DNA of 64,000 nt from Phyllostachys edulis (lineage: Eukaryota > Streptophyta > Magnoliopsida > Poales > Poaceae). The notes under the pieces are model-generated. The model saw only the letters and a list, made by a program, of their open reading frames with translations, was not told the DNA's origin and made no database searches. Every line of letters starts with the position of its first letter. Within the stretch, counting starts at the first letter, position 1. The position numbers and the translations under genes are program-made. Where the stretch lies: the NCBI GenBank assembly GCA_036346405.1, contig CM070561.1, positions 6,450,834 through 6,514,833 on the forward strand, in the 5' to 3' direction. Positions 34,231-44,852 of the stretch are shown in pieces.

Positions 34231-35507
34231 ATGGCTAGTGAGAGTTTATCCATAGGCAAGACACCTTTATTTGATAGATCAAATTATGCTTATTGGAAAA
34301 TTAGGATGTCTGTTTATTTAAAATCCTTGAGCTCAAGCATATGGAGGATTGTAAGTGAGGGTTTCGTTATGCTACTTGATCCTTCACACCTCACAGATCT
34401 TGAAGCGTGAAACTCTCACCTCAATGCTCAAGCAATGAACGCTCTCTTTGGCGCTTTGATCGCGGATGAGTTCAATCGAGTGAGCAACTTAGAAATCACT
34501 CGTGAGATATGGACAACGCTCTCGGAAATCCATGAGGGCACATCCACGGTCAAAGAAGCCAAATTGCATAGGCTTTAGATCAAATATGAGATATTTACAA
34601 TTTTGCCTCATGAAAATATCACCGAGATGTATTCTAAACTTAACAACATTGTAAATGAGCTCAAGGGCCTAGGCATTAATCTAACCGATATTGATGTTGT
34701 GCGCAAAATACTTAGGGCTCTACTGGAGAAGTATAAGACATTGGTAACTCTATTTCTCAACTCACCCGAGTTGTCAAGAATGACACCAACCGACCTCTTG
34801 GGCAACCCCATCGCCAATGAATTGTACAAGAAGGACAAGAAGAGCTTGTGGAGCAATCCTCTTCCAAAAAGAAGATTACTGCTTTCAAAGCCAAAGCGGT
34901 ATCAAGTGATGGGTCAAAAGATGAAGAAGATGACTCCGAAGAGGAGTTCGCTCTCCTTGTGAGGATATTGAAGAAATTCATAAGGTGGCGCTCAAACCGG
35001 AGTGCAAAATTCGACAAAAGCAAAAAGGGGCACTCCTCAAACGACAATAAGCGCTATAGCAATATCCGTTACTATGAGTGCGATAAGAAGGGGCATATTG
35101 TCTCTCATTGCACAACAAAGAAGGATGATAAGGCTAAGTCATCCAAGAAGAAGGAATTCAATGGGAAGAAGAAGCTTTTCAATAAGCTTCACAAAGATGT
35201 CAAAGGCGAGGCTCATATTTGGGAGTGGAACTCCGATGAGGAGTACTCCGACGATGAAAAATCTTCCAACAAAAGGGGACTTGTCAGCATCGCAATAAAA
35301 GAGGTTCCATCACTCTTTTCTTCTCCTATATGTCTTATGGCAAAAAGAGACAAGGTAAAATTCATTGACGATAGTGAGACTACATATGATGAATTGATGG
35401 ACATGTTTGAAGAATTAAATGAATTTCTTAGAAAGGAGAAGTTAAAATTTAAGGTCTTAAAGAAAGAATATCTATCTCTAAAAGATTCTTATGAGGAGCT
35501 AAAGTAA
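34231..35507 (+). pseudogene. gag of the Sirevirus
   Basis: From ATG 34231 (MASESLSIGKTPLFD) the frame shows LFDRSNYAYWKIRMSVYL, the UBN2/DUF4219-like start of copia gag, then a capsid part (NEL.GLGI region at about 34660). A nucleocapsid follows with YYECDKKGHIVSHC near 35070. The zinc knuckle normally has Cys-x2-Cys; here the first Cys is Tyr, so only one Cys of the first pair is left. Stops at about 34409 and 34576 and a frameshift near 34830 break it. Confidence 0.8.
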
Positions 35508-35585
35508 GCTCATGGCTCACTCCTTCTAAAGGATCTTAACAAATCTCACTCAAATGTAGGAATTACTTGTGATATCTTAAATGAG

Positions 35586-36260
35586 ATGTCTAATGTAGAA
35601 ATCGCTTGTAATGACATTTCTAGAACTAGTACTTCTACTTCTAGTGATGATTTGTTAGCTATGTCATGTTACTCTAAAATTGATTCTAATTATTGTATGG
35701 CTAAATCTTGCGATCCTTTTCTCATTGTTAAAAACAACGAATTAAAAGAGCAAATCACCAAGCTAAGCAAAAGCTTAGAAAGATGCTTTAAGGGAAAAAC
35801 TATAATTGACAAGCATTTAAGTGAGCAAAGGTACTCATTCAATAAAGAAGGTCTTGGGTTTATTCCCAAGAAAGGTAAGAAACTCGTTTACAAGCCCACC
35901 AGGTTCGTAAAAGAGAATGGAAAATATTGCTTTAAATGTAGGACATTTACAAAATTCATGTTCCATTGCTAAAACTAAATCCTATGGTATTTATGATTCA
36001 TGCTACATGCATAAAAAATCTACGAATGGCAAGGTTGTAGCTAAATTTGTTGGCACTTCAATTTTAGGCGCAAAAAAGAATGCTATTTGGGTGCTCAAAG
36101 CCTTAGTTACTAACCTCTAGGGACCCAAACAAATTTGGGTACATAAAAAAACTTGATTTTCTTTTGTAGGTAAACTACAAAACCGGTGGAAGGCACTGGG
36201 TGCTTGATAGCGGGTGCACTCAACACATGACCAAAGACCGGAAAATGTTCACCTCATTTG
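35586..36260 (+). pseudogene. Sirevirus gag-pol joint and aspartic protease
   Basis: An acidic to Lys-rich spacer (35586-35972) with a decayed second knuckle (YCFKC) is followed near 36190-36250 by HWVLDSGCTQHMTKD, the D-S-G active site and conserved HMT of copia proteases. The next frame (36325-36597) continues with LNFNLLSVAQICD, the usual region between protease and integrase. Frameshifts separate the parts. Confidence 0.75.
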
Positions 36261-36599
36261 AGTTGGAAATGGAAGTAATGACAAAATCACTTTTGGAGAC
36301 AATAACAAAGGAAAGGTAATTAGTTTGGGTAAAATTGCTATCTCAAACGACCTTTCAATTTCTAATGTGTCCCTTGTAGAAACATTAAACTTTAATTTAC
36401 TATCCGTTGCTCAAATTTGTGATCTTGAACTTACTTGCTCATTCTCTAGAGATGATGCCATCATTTCTAAAGAAAAGGAAAATGAGTTAGTTTTCCAAGG
36501 CTTTAGATTTGTATATCTTTATTTGGAGGATTTTTCTTCAAATGATTCATGCTTAAAAACTTGTTTAATTACAAAAACCTCTTTGGATTGGCTTTAGCA

Positions 36600-37374
36600 T
36601 AGGAGACTAGGTCATGTCGGGATAGTTCAACTCAAAAAGCTTTTCAAACATGACTTAGTGGTTGGCTTGAAAGATATGAAGTTTGAGAAAAATAGATTAT
36701 GTAGCGCTCGCCAAGCCAGAAAGTAAGTTGCAAACTCTCATCCTTCCAAGAGTATCATGTCAACCACTTAGTCATTAGAGCTCTTACATATGGATTTGTT
36801 TGGGCCAACAACCTATAAGAGCATCGAGGGCAATAGTTATTGTTTAGTCATTGTGGATGATTACTCAAGGTACACTTGGGTTTTACTTTTACATGACAAA
36901 ACCGAAGCCTCCTGTATTTTCAAAAGTTTTGTAAAAAAGGCTCAAAATGAATTTGATTTCAAAATTAATAAAATCCATAGTGATAATGTTTCTGAGTTCA
37001 AGAACACTAAAATTGAAGATTTTTGTGATCAACTTGGAATAAAACATGAACTTTCCATAACCTACACTCCAGAACAAAATAGAGTTGTAGAAAGAAAAAA
37101 TCGAACATTAATTGAAATAGCTAGGACAATGCTTGATAAGTACAAGACTTCTGATAGTTTTTTGGCGGAAGTAATCAACACCGCTTGCCATGCCATAAAT
37201 CGTCTTTATTTGCATCGTCTTTTGAAAAAGGCTTCCTATGAGCTTCTCATTAGAAGAAAACCGAACATCTCCTATTTTTGTGTTTTTAGTTGCAAATGTT
37301 ATATTTTATGTAAGGGTGTTCGTCTTTCAAATTTTCAAAGTCGTTGTGGTGTTAGATGTTTACTTGGCTATTAA
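36600..37374 (+). pseudogene. Integrase of the Sirevirus
   Basis: RLGHVG (about 36603, the HHCC region start) precedes the core domain 36790-37374. MDLFGP carries the first Asp, IHSDNVSEF the second, and QNRVVERKNRT the catalytic Glu. The usual Gly before VVER is Arg here. The core frame is open for 194 codons, but the zinc-binding part lies in a frame with stops. Confidence 0.82.
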
Positions 37375-38160
37375 TCAAATAGTAATTCTTATCGTATCTT
37401 CAACAAAAACTCTGGTTTAGTTGATGAAACTTGTGATATACAATTTGATGAAACTAATAGCTCTCAAGAAGAGCATGAAAATTTGGATGATGTAGGTGAC
37501 GAAGGAATGAGGAAAACTATGAAGAACATGCAAATAGGCGACATCAAGCTGAAAGAAAATTTGAATGACTTGCTATCCTCCACTCAAGTTGAACCTCCTA
37601 CCGTTTCCACAACAAATCAAACTCAAGTGGATAAAGTAAGGGAAAAGGGAAGAATAACTACCAAACCTACCCCCAAAGATTCACAATACAATTGCAAAAG
37701 ATCATCCAATGGACCAAATATTGGGTGATGTGAGTAAGAGTGTTCAAACTCGATCTTATATCGCTTCTTATTGTGAGCATTATTCTTTCTTCTTTTGAGC
37801 CAAAACATGTAGATGAAGCACTCAATGATTAGGATTTGGTGAATGCAATGCATGAAGAACTAAATAACTTTGCCCAAAATGATATTTGGACATTGGAGGA
37901 AAGACCTAAGGAATATAACGTTATCAGCACAAAATAGGTCTTTAGGAACAAACAAGACGAAAGTAGAGTGGTGGTAAGAAACACAGCAAGATTGGTCGCT
38001 CAAAGATTCACACAAGTCGAAGGTTTAGATTTTGGTGAAACTTTCACTCCCGTAGCTAGACTTGAGTCTATTTGAATATTACTTGTTTTTGCATCATGTT
38101 TCGATATTAAATTATTTCAAATAGATGTTAAAAGTGCTTTTCTAAATGGTAAAATATCTC
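37375..38160 (+). pseudogene. Start of the Sirevirus reverse transcriptase, cut by an LTR insertion
   Basis: Fragments read WTLEERPK (about 37890), RLVAQRFTQVEGLDF and TFTPVARLESI (about 38000-38070), then IDVKSAFLNGK, which contains the first catalytic Asp. The frame stops at 38160 where a foreign LTR begins. The YVDD part and the RNase H are not found on the other side of that insertion, so they were lost. Confidence 0.8.
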
Positions 38161-40225
38161 TGTCAGACCCCCGGGCGTGGAATACCCGAAGATCTTATGT
38201 GTATTATGTGCTAGTCCCTGGATCAGTAGCTAGCACACACATTCATAACATTTGGTATTCACATCCATACATTCACATGCTAAAGTAAGAAAAGGGTACT
38301 CTACTTAAGTTATTACCTGATTATTATAACAGCGGCCGACCGACCAAAGAAAATAGTCGTCAGAGTAAAATAAATAATAGCGGAAGACTTAATGAAGTAG
38401 CAAAATCCAGCGGCAAGCCCATCCAATCCCGCAGGCAACTGACAAGGAACAAGGCCTAGGTAGACCTGTCACCAAATCCCTCAGTGCCGGAAGCAAAGAA
38501 CTCATCGTCTGGCGGCGGCTCCTCTACAAACTCTAAACCAACAATAATAGCAAGATTGAGTACTTGTGTACTCAGCAAGACTTGTAGTGTATCGAAAAGT
38601 TATCTTAGATGCAAGGTTAAACAAATGAATGGCGCTACCCTACAAGTTCTTTTGATCAAAGCCACTTTTATTTGCAATACTCATAAGTAATAATTTTGCA
38701 ACGGAATTTGAAAGATCATTTAAATAAATAACAGGACAGTAAGTAAGTAATTGAATGAATCACCAATAATAATAACTACAACTAGCCACCCTCCTCGGCC
38801 GCGAGCAACATTTCATGTTCAGCCATAATTAACATGACAGTTAATTCAAATAAAACACAAACCATTTCCCATATTTTCCTAATAAGATAGTTTTTATGAA
38901 AACCAAGACTATACCCAGCAATACTACACTTAGCACGCTCATCACCATGAGCACGGCTATTATAATAGATTTACACTCTGCAGAGGGGTACAACTTTACC
39001 CACAGTACATGACTTCTCTAGTTTGTTCGGCACCTGTCGGTGCCACCGCTCACTACCTTAAGTAAGCAGTCTAGAGCACATGTTGAAGCCTTTCAATTAT
39101 CTAGCCCTAACCTTGCACTTAGCCCGTCGAATGTTTTTCCTCACTGAATCCGAATGCACCCTTCTCGGTATATAGGAAACCCTTCTCGGTACACCCGTCT
39201 CAGTGAGGATTCCTTAGTGAATCTGAATGCACCCTTCTCGGTATATAGGAAACCCTTCTCGATACACCCGTCTTAGTGAGGATTCCTTACTGAATCTGAA
39301 TGTACCCTTCTCGGTACACCCGTCTCAGTAAGGCATTCGCCGTTATGTCGGCAATCCTAACTCGATTGCTTGCACGTCTCTTGCCTACCCCTCATGCAAG
39401 GCTAGATTTGGACAACTTAATCAGCTAAGGCCATCCCACAATAGCACTATGGTTGTACGCTTACGCTTAGGTTGTAAATACCAGTGTTCGGTCCTTAATT
39501 GACCTGGACGAGAATCTCCCCCTATCTACTAGTGAGACTCCTCTCCCACTTTTTTAGAATATAATATAACTCGCCCGCGTCCAAAACTAGGTTTTGCATT
39601 TTGTTTTTATTCAAAATAACAGAGGCACACCCCTCTGGATATTTTCATAAATCTCCCAAATTCACATTTATCATATGTCCTTTTACACCTTTTTTTCCGG
39701 AAAATCTATCGTTTTAATAAGCATTTGTGTGATAGCTCGCACTCAAAATTCCCAAATGACATTATATATTGTCTAACCCGTATCCTATTGGTTACAACAA
39801 CAAGGACATCAACATATCAAAGGAATTCATGCACCAAATAGGACGTGCAGCTACCAACATCCCAAACATAGCAGTTTAATATTGAACATACGCGCATGCA
39901 ATAATAGAATTTGCAAAACAAAGTACAATGAGTAAAATACTGGGATTAATATGATCAAAGGGGGTGCTTGCCTTGCTCTTGCTTATATTGTTCAGAGAGT
40001 GACGTCGTCGCTTGATCGTCGATAATCTTGCTCGCGAAATCCGATGTCTATTCGAAAGAGCCGAAATCAAAACACAAACGGAGAAATAAATCCAACATTA
40101 AGCAAATCCAAATATTTTTGTATATTATTACAAAGAGTGATTTTTTATGAATTTAGCAAAAATATTCATTGGATTTCGAGTTCGTATGTAGAAGCTATTA
40201 GCGTTTTTGATTTGTTGCTGACTTG
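38161..40225 (-). mobile_element. Tekay/Del-type LTR piece inserted in the Sirevirus
   Basis: Begins TGTCAGACCCCCGGGCG on the plus strand, an LTR 3' end on the minus strand. Layout (GTACTC near 38560, CAAGCACCCCCTTTG near 39968) parallels the second half of the solo LTR at 26674-31263. The left flank is ATCTC (38156-38160). No matching ATCTC after a CA end was found on the right, so the right border (about 40225) is uncertain and may be a deletion that also removed the rest of the host polymerase. Confidence 0.6.
39143..39340. repeat. 73-bp tandem repeat, 2.7 units
   Basis: Units start with CTGAATCNGAATG near 39143, 39216 and 39289. Each holds CCCTTCTCGGTA words. It lies inside the LTR piece. 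Confidence 0.85.
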
Positions 40226-41272
40226 ATATCGGTTTATTGAGAGCACCTTACCATGACTTGCATAGAAGGTCCAGCTCATGGTAATGATTCTCTTTGTTAT
40301 TATTTCCTATTTATTGAGGGAAATCCATGTTTTAAGTGTGTCCTTTTCATAGTCATTATCATGACTAAGTTTATACTAAGGTACATCTAGTATGTTATGT
40401 TAATCTTTAACTAGAATATGTACCAAGATTATTTTTAGTTGACATCCATTTTAACCTAGACATTAGTGATATTGGCTAAGTACATACTAATGATTTTTAA
40501 TCTCTAATTGCCTTACAATCTTTTATTAACTATCTCATTGACCTATTGCTACTATTGACATTATCAATGCTAGAGTATGAAGCCTGTTGTTGTTTTAACT
40601 AACCACAAGTCAAATCTCAATTTCCTAATTAGTTTTTTCTCTTTCAAGTTAATTGACATCTTTATATTTTATAAACAATTATTTTGGCAATTTGTCATGA
40701 CAATGTATCACTTACTAGATCAAAATCTTTCCCACTGTTTATCCATCTCATTAAGCATTTGCCTATTTAAAATATTCTCTAGATTATTTAGCTTACTAAC
40801 CAATTCTTCTATCAAAATCAGGGTCTGCTGCTCATTTGGTTGTTAACTAGCTACTAAGCACTTGTCAAACCTACTTAACTATTGGGCTTTAGCTATCATC
40901 ATGTGGTCGGAAATTTTGAAGCTTCCATCAGTAGGTTACTTGTTGTTTCTTAGATTTTTCTTATCCTATTAATTATTTGCTTAGTCCAAGCTCTCTTTGA
41001 TTAGTTAATTTACTGCACATTCTTTCCTTTGACCATTCAATGGTTCTCTGCTAGCTTTGAATATCCATCTCAATACTTGTTTTCATATGGGGTTACCTCT
41101 GTTGGATAAATGCTCAATGGTGAATTGAAAACTTTCTAACTGCTTGCATTAGCTAAATCCTCAACTTACTGTTAATTTCGGATCACCTTCTCTGTTCATT
41201 CTATATTTTGAGGTTTCATTAGTATTGATCCATATTCCTGTTTCCATACATATTTGGGATCTTTACTTTGAA
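40226..41272. other. AT-rich post-pol region of the Sirevirus
   Basis: No coding sequence is recognised. Its position after pol and before the polypurine tract fits the long 3' non-coding region of Sireviruses. Confidence 0.45.
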
Positions 41273-41995
41273 ACATATCCTTTGAATATATTTAACTTGC
41301 ATAGTTAATATATTCATATGAGTATATGAGACTTGTGTAGTTCATATATCCTTAAATATATTTAACTTGTGTAGTTAATATATTCATGTGAGTATATAAG
41401 ACTTGTGTAGTCTAAATATACTTATATATGAGTATAACATAACTTGTGTAGTTCATGTGTACTCACATATCCTTTGAATATATTTAACTTGCATAGTTAA
41501 TATATTCATATGAGTATATGAGACTTGTGTAGTTCATATATCCTTGAATATATTTAACTTGTGTAGTTAATATATTCATGTGAGTATATAAGACTTGTGT
41601 AGTCTAAATATACTTATATGTGAGTATAACATAACTTATGTAGTTCATGTGTACTCACATATCCTTTGAATATATTTAACTTGCATAGTTAATATATTCA
41701 TGTGAGTATATACGACCTATGTAGTCTAAATATACTTATATGTGAGTATAATATAACTTGTGTAGTTCATGTGTACTCACATATCCTTTGAATATATTTA
41801 ACTTGCATAGTTAATATATTCATATGAGTATATGAGATTTGTGTAGTTCACATATCCTTGAATATATATAACTTGTGTAGTTAATATATTCATGTGTGTA
41901 TATGAGACATGTGTGCTCATATATCCTTTGAGTATATATAACTTGTGTAGTTATATATATTCATATGAGTATATACAACTTGTGTAGTGCTTATA
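41273..41995. repeat. Satellite-like repeat in the Sirevirus (192-bp higher-order unit)
   Basis: ACATATCCTTTGAATATA starts at 41273, 41465, 41657 and 41779. Full units are 192 bp and later ones shortened. Each unit is built from about 60-bp subunits of the form AACTTGTGTAGTTAATATAT. Confidence 0.88.
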
Positions 41996-42047
41996 TACTC
42001 ATACCAATCTATATTCAATTATTTGTTATTGAAGTGATTATCATCAA

Positions 42048-42066
42048 TTACCAAAGAGGGAAAGAT
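42048..42066 (+). other. Polypurine tract of the Sirevirus
   Basis: ACCAAAGAGGGAAAGAT next to an LTR start TGTGATATC. This is the plus-strand priming site expected just before the 3' LTR. Its wording (ACCAAA...GGG.AGATTG) is that common in Sireviruses. Confidence 0.65.
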
Positions 42067-42229
42067 TGTGATATCTTGTCCTACCATTATGAGTTAATGG
42101 TTTTGTCCCACCATTATGAGTTAATGGTATAATGTGGTAATTAATTATAATCATATTGTGGAACTAACTTTTTCCATAAGTTGGATAAGCAGGTTAGGTT
42201 CCATGGTAATGAAGACTTGGGATGACATC

Positions 42230-42640
42230 ATGTGTTGATGATCATCAAGTCAAGAGGAGTTCCATCATGTGTTGGTGGAAGTCAAGTGAAAGAAATCATC
42301 GTGTATCGATGATGTTCAAGAAGAAGAGATGATCATGAGTTGATCATCAAGTCAAGTGAAGGTCCATCATATGTTGATGGAGGCCAAGTGAAGAGTGCAT
42401 CATGTGTTGATGCATATCAAGACTCGGGATGGAGAATGTCATCATGTGTTGATGAGCATCAAGTAAAGATCCCGAAGCAAAGCTTCATCATGTGTTGATG
42501 AAGGTCAAGTGGAGAATGTCATTATGTGTTGATGAGCATCAAGTCAAGATCCCGAAGCAAAGCTTCATCATGTATTGATGAAGGTCAAGTGAAGAACTCA
42601 TCATGTGTTGATGAGCATTCAAGTCAAGAACCCGGACTTG
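42230..42640. repeat. CATCA...TGATG inverted-repeat cluster
   Basis: About nine copies of CATCATGTGTTGATG or close variants, each a short stem-loop (CATCA/TGATG), joined by AAGTCAAG linkers. Longer units of about 60-80 bp repeat between 42430 and 42600. Confidence 0.85.
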
Positions 42641-42871
42641 AAGTGAGGATGTGCGTCATCAAGTTTCAAGTGGTTGCACAAGGCAAAGGTGTGACTAGCT
42701 AGGGCTAAGGATGTGTTTCTAGTCTTTTACCAGTCTTGGTGTTTGGTTGAGAGACCGGATTGCTAGTATAGGTTGTCGTACTATTAAGAGGGGTCTTTGA
42801 CTAGTAGCTTGAGTTAGTCATATGTTGATAGCTCATTGTGTTTGCTCTAGCTCACCTTAACATGTTGCTAA

Positions 42872-43225
42872 TATTTGCGAATGTGTTTTGCAAATAGTTG
42901 TGGCTCATGGATAATCGTTGTAGCATGTGACTTTGGTTTGCGAATGTGTTTTGCAAACGGTGTAAGTCCATGTACCTTATTCCTTGTAGTGTGATTCTAT
43001 AAGTTGGCAAATGTGTTTTGCAACTTGTTGAGAATCTCACGTGAATCCTTGTTTGCATCGTGCGTCAATTTGGTGGCAAATGTGTTTTGCAAACTGAGTT
43101 GAAGCGGAGTGCAATTTGTGGTGTGATTCTAAAAGTTGGCAAATGTGTTTTGCAACTTGTTGAGAATCTTGCCTTTGAACCATTGTTTGCATCACTTGTC
43201 AATTGTCAAATGTGTTTTGCAATTG
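42872..43225. repeat. Six GCAAATGTGTTTTGC palindromic motifs
   Basis: Copies at about 42878, 42939, 43006, 43075, 43138 and 43204, 61-69 bp apart. The arms are GCAAA and TTTGC. Repeated conserved palindromes in LTRs are a reported Sirevirus trait; this wording was not compared with published motifs. Confidence 0.8.
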
Positions 43226-43606
43226 AATTTGTTTTGGACGCAAACTGCTATTTTTCTCAGGAAAATCGATTGTACCGACATGTTATGGGTGGTTCGACTG
43301 GATTTTGGTGCGGTATGACCGCGCATCGGTTGTTCCGATTTCCAGTTGGCGGTTCAATTAAAATAGTACCAGTGTATTTTGGTTCGACGACTCCCTTGAG
43401 AATCGGTAGTAACGTGCTCCTTGAGCTGATGCGACCGACCAAGCGGTAATCTTGCATGTTGGTTGATGATAGTACGCACGATGCCCAATGGCTAGTTTTA
43501 TAACCGTTGGAGGAAGTGCGGTCATCTGCACCCTAGTTGGCGATCGCATCAGATATGTCTTGATTTTTCAATAGACTTTTCCTAACAGCTAGTTTTTGTG
43601 TGTGGG

Positions 43607-43616
43607 CTATAAATAC
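43607..43616 (+). promoter_or_regulatory. TATA box of the Sirevirus 3' LTR
   Basis: CTATAAATAC within GGGCTATAAATACCC, followed by a leader without open frames. Confidence 0.65.
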
Positions 43617-44852
43617 CCACCTTGGCCGTGTGTGGGAAAGTTGCTGGTGCCCCTAGACAGTTCCTTGAGCAAAGAGCAAACTCTCTACTCTTATTTGTGC
43701 ATGTGTTGCACTTGTTGAGCTTTGAGAGGCAAATCCTATTGCATGTGTTGCATTAGGTAGTGGATTGTGTATCCACTTGAGCTTAGACACTTTATTGGTT
43801 CAAGTGAAAGTTGGAAACTTGTTACTCTTGGTGTTTGCCAACACCTAGACGGCGTGGAGGCGTCGTGCGTCGGTGATCTTCTCAAAGAAGCTTGTGAGAA
43901 GACCCGAGCGAGTTGTGATTAGTGTGGTGCTCACTATCTCTGGAGTGGAGGAAGGAGTAACCGTAGTGGAGCGAGGTGTTGGTTCGGTTTGGAACCGGTC
44001 CAATTGGTTTGGACTTACCTCGGAGGCGGGTGCTCAATTCGTGGAGCCGGTCCAATTGGTTTGGGCTTGCCTCAACATGGATTAGGGGAGACCGGCAAGT
44101 CTCCGAACACCACGGTAAAACATCACCGTGTCATCTTGTGGTTTGATCTCTTGTGCTTCATTATTGCATTTATATTCATTGTGTATGAATGCTTGATTTA
44201 CTTAGTGCTATTCATATTGCTATAATTGAATTGATTACAAGTCATATGCTTAATTGTTACTCTTATCAATAGACTTGTATTGTTGGTGCACTTAGTTGAA
44301 CCATAGTTGATTTAGGCTTTAATTGTGCAAAACCGTATTTGTATTAGCTTCCGCTTTAGAAATCGGTTTTAGCCAAAGAAGTTTTTAAAACGCCTATTCA
44401 CCCCTCCCCTCTAGTCGGCCTCCTCGATCTTACATTCGGTGCTCACCATCTCCGGAGTGGAGGAAGAGCAGCCTTAGTAGAATTGAGGTTCATTAGGCTC
44501 AACTCGTGGAGCCGGTCTAATTTGTTTGGGCTTACCTTAACGTGGAATAGTGAAGACCGGCAAGTCTTCGATACCACGGGAAAAACATTGATTGTCTTCA
44601 TTGCGGTTTTCTCTTTTGTCTTTACTATTTCCACATTTACATTTCTAGCTTTTTATTTGTGCAGAATTGCTTAGCTAAAATTGTATTTAGTATTGACATA
44701 GCCTTGGGGTGACTTAGTGAAAACTTAGGATTACCTCTTGTCTTGTGGTAGAAATCTTTAATTAGATCATACTTATTAAAATTGTTAATTAGAACCCAAA
44801 TTTTTAGAAACCTCCTATTCACCCCCTCTAGTCAGTCATCCTTGATCCTACA

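Larger units (their letters stand above)
33967..44852 (+). mobile_element. Sirevirus-type Ty1/copia retrotransposon inserted in the PMD gene, decayed
   Basis: Outer borders TGAAAGC (33967) and CCTACA (44852) are flanked by ACGAC (33962-33966) and GCGAC (44853-44857), a 5-bp duplication with one change. Order on the plus strand is short 5' LTR piece, gag, protease, integrase, start of reverse transcriptase, foreign LTR (from 38161), long AT-rich post-pol region with satellites, polypurine tract, 3' LTR. Gene order protease-integrase-RT marks Ty1/copia, and the long post-pol region with repeated polypurine and palindromic motifs suggests Sirevirus. Most of the 5' LTR and the primer site are deleted: gag starts only 264 bases from the left end. 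Many stops make it defective. Confidence 0.85.
42067..44852 (+). repeat. 3' LTR of the Sirevirus with duplicated 3' end
   Basis: Starts after the polypurine tract. GGTAATTAATTATAATCATA near 42133 aligns with the 5' LTR piece near 34000, and TTTACCAGTCTTGGTGTTTG near 42726 aligns with 34167. A promoter lies at 43607. The U5 end occurs twice: 43926-44434 (ending GATCTTACA) and 44438-44852 (ending GATCCTACA), similar but diverged. Either two related LTRs recombined or a relative inserted here. Confidence 0.65.

Noticed and set aside
38161..40225. Assignment as a complete solo LTR with target duplication
   Set aside because: The left end is clear, but no matching ATCTC after a CA end could be found to the right. 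It is kept only as an LTR piece.
42230..43225. Possible CRISPR-like array
   Set aside because: Regular short palindromes with variable spacing in a plant Sirevirus LTR. Repeats are not identical, spacers are similar to each other, and no Cas genes exist in such genomes.
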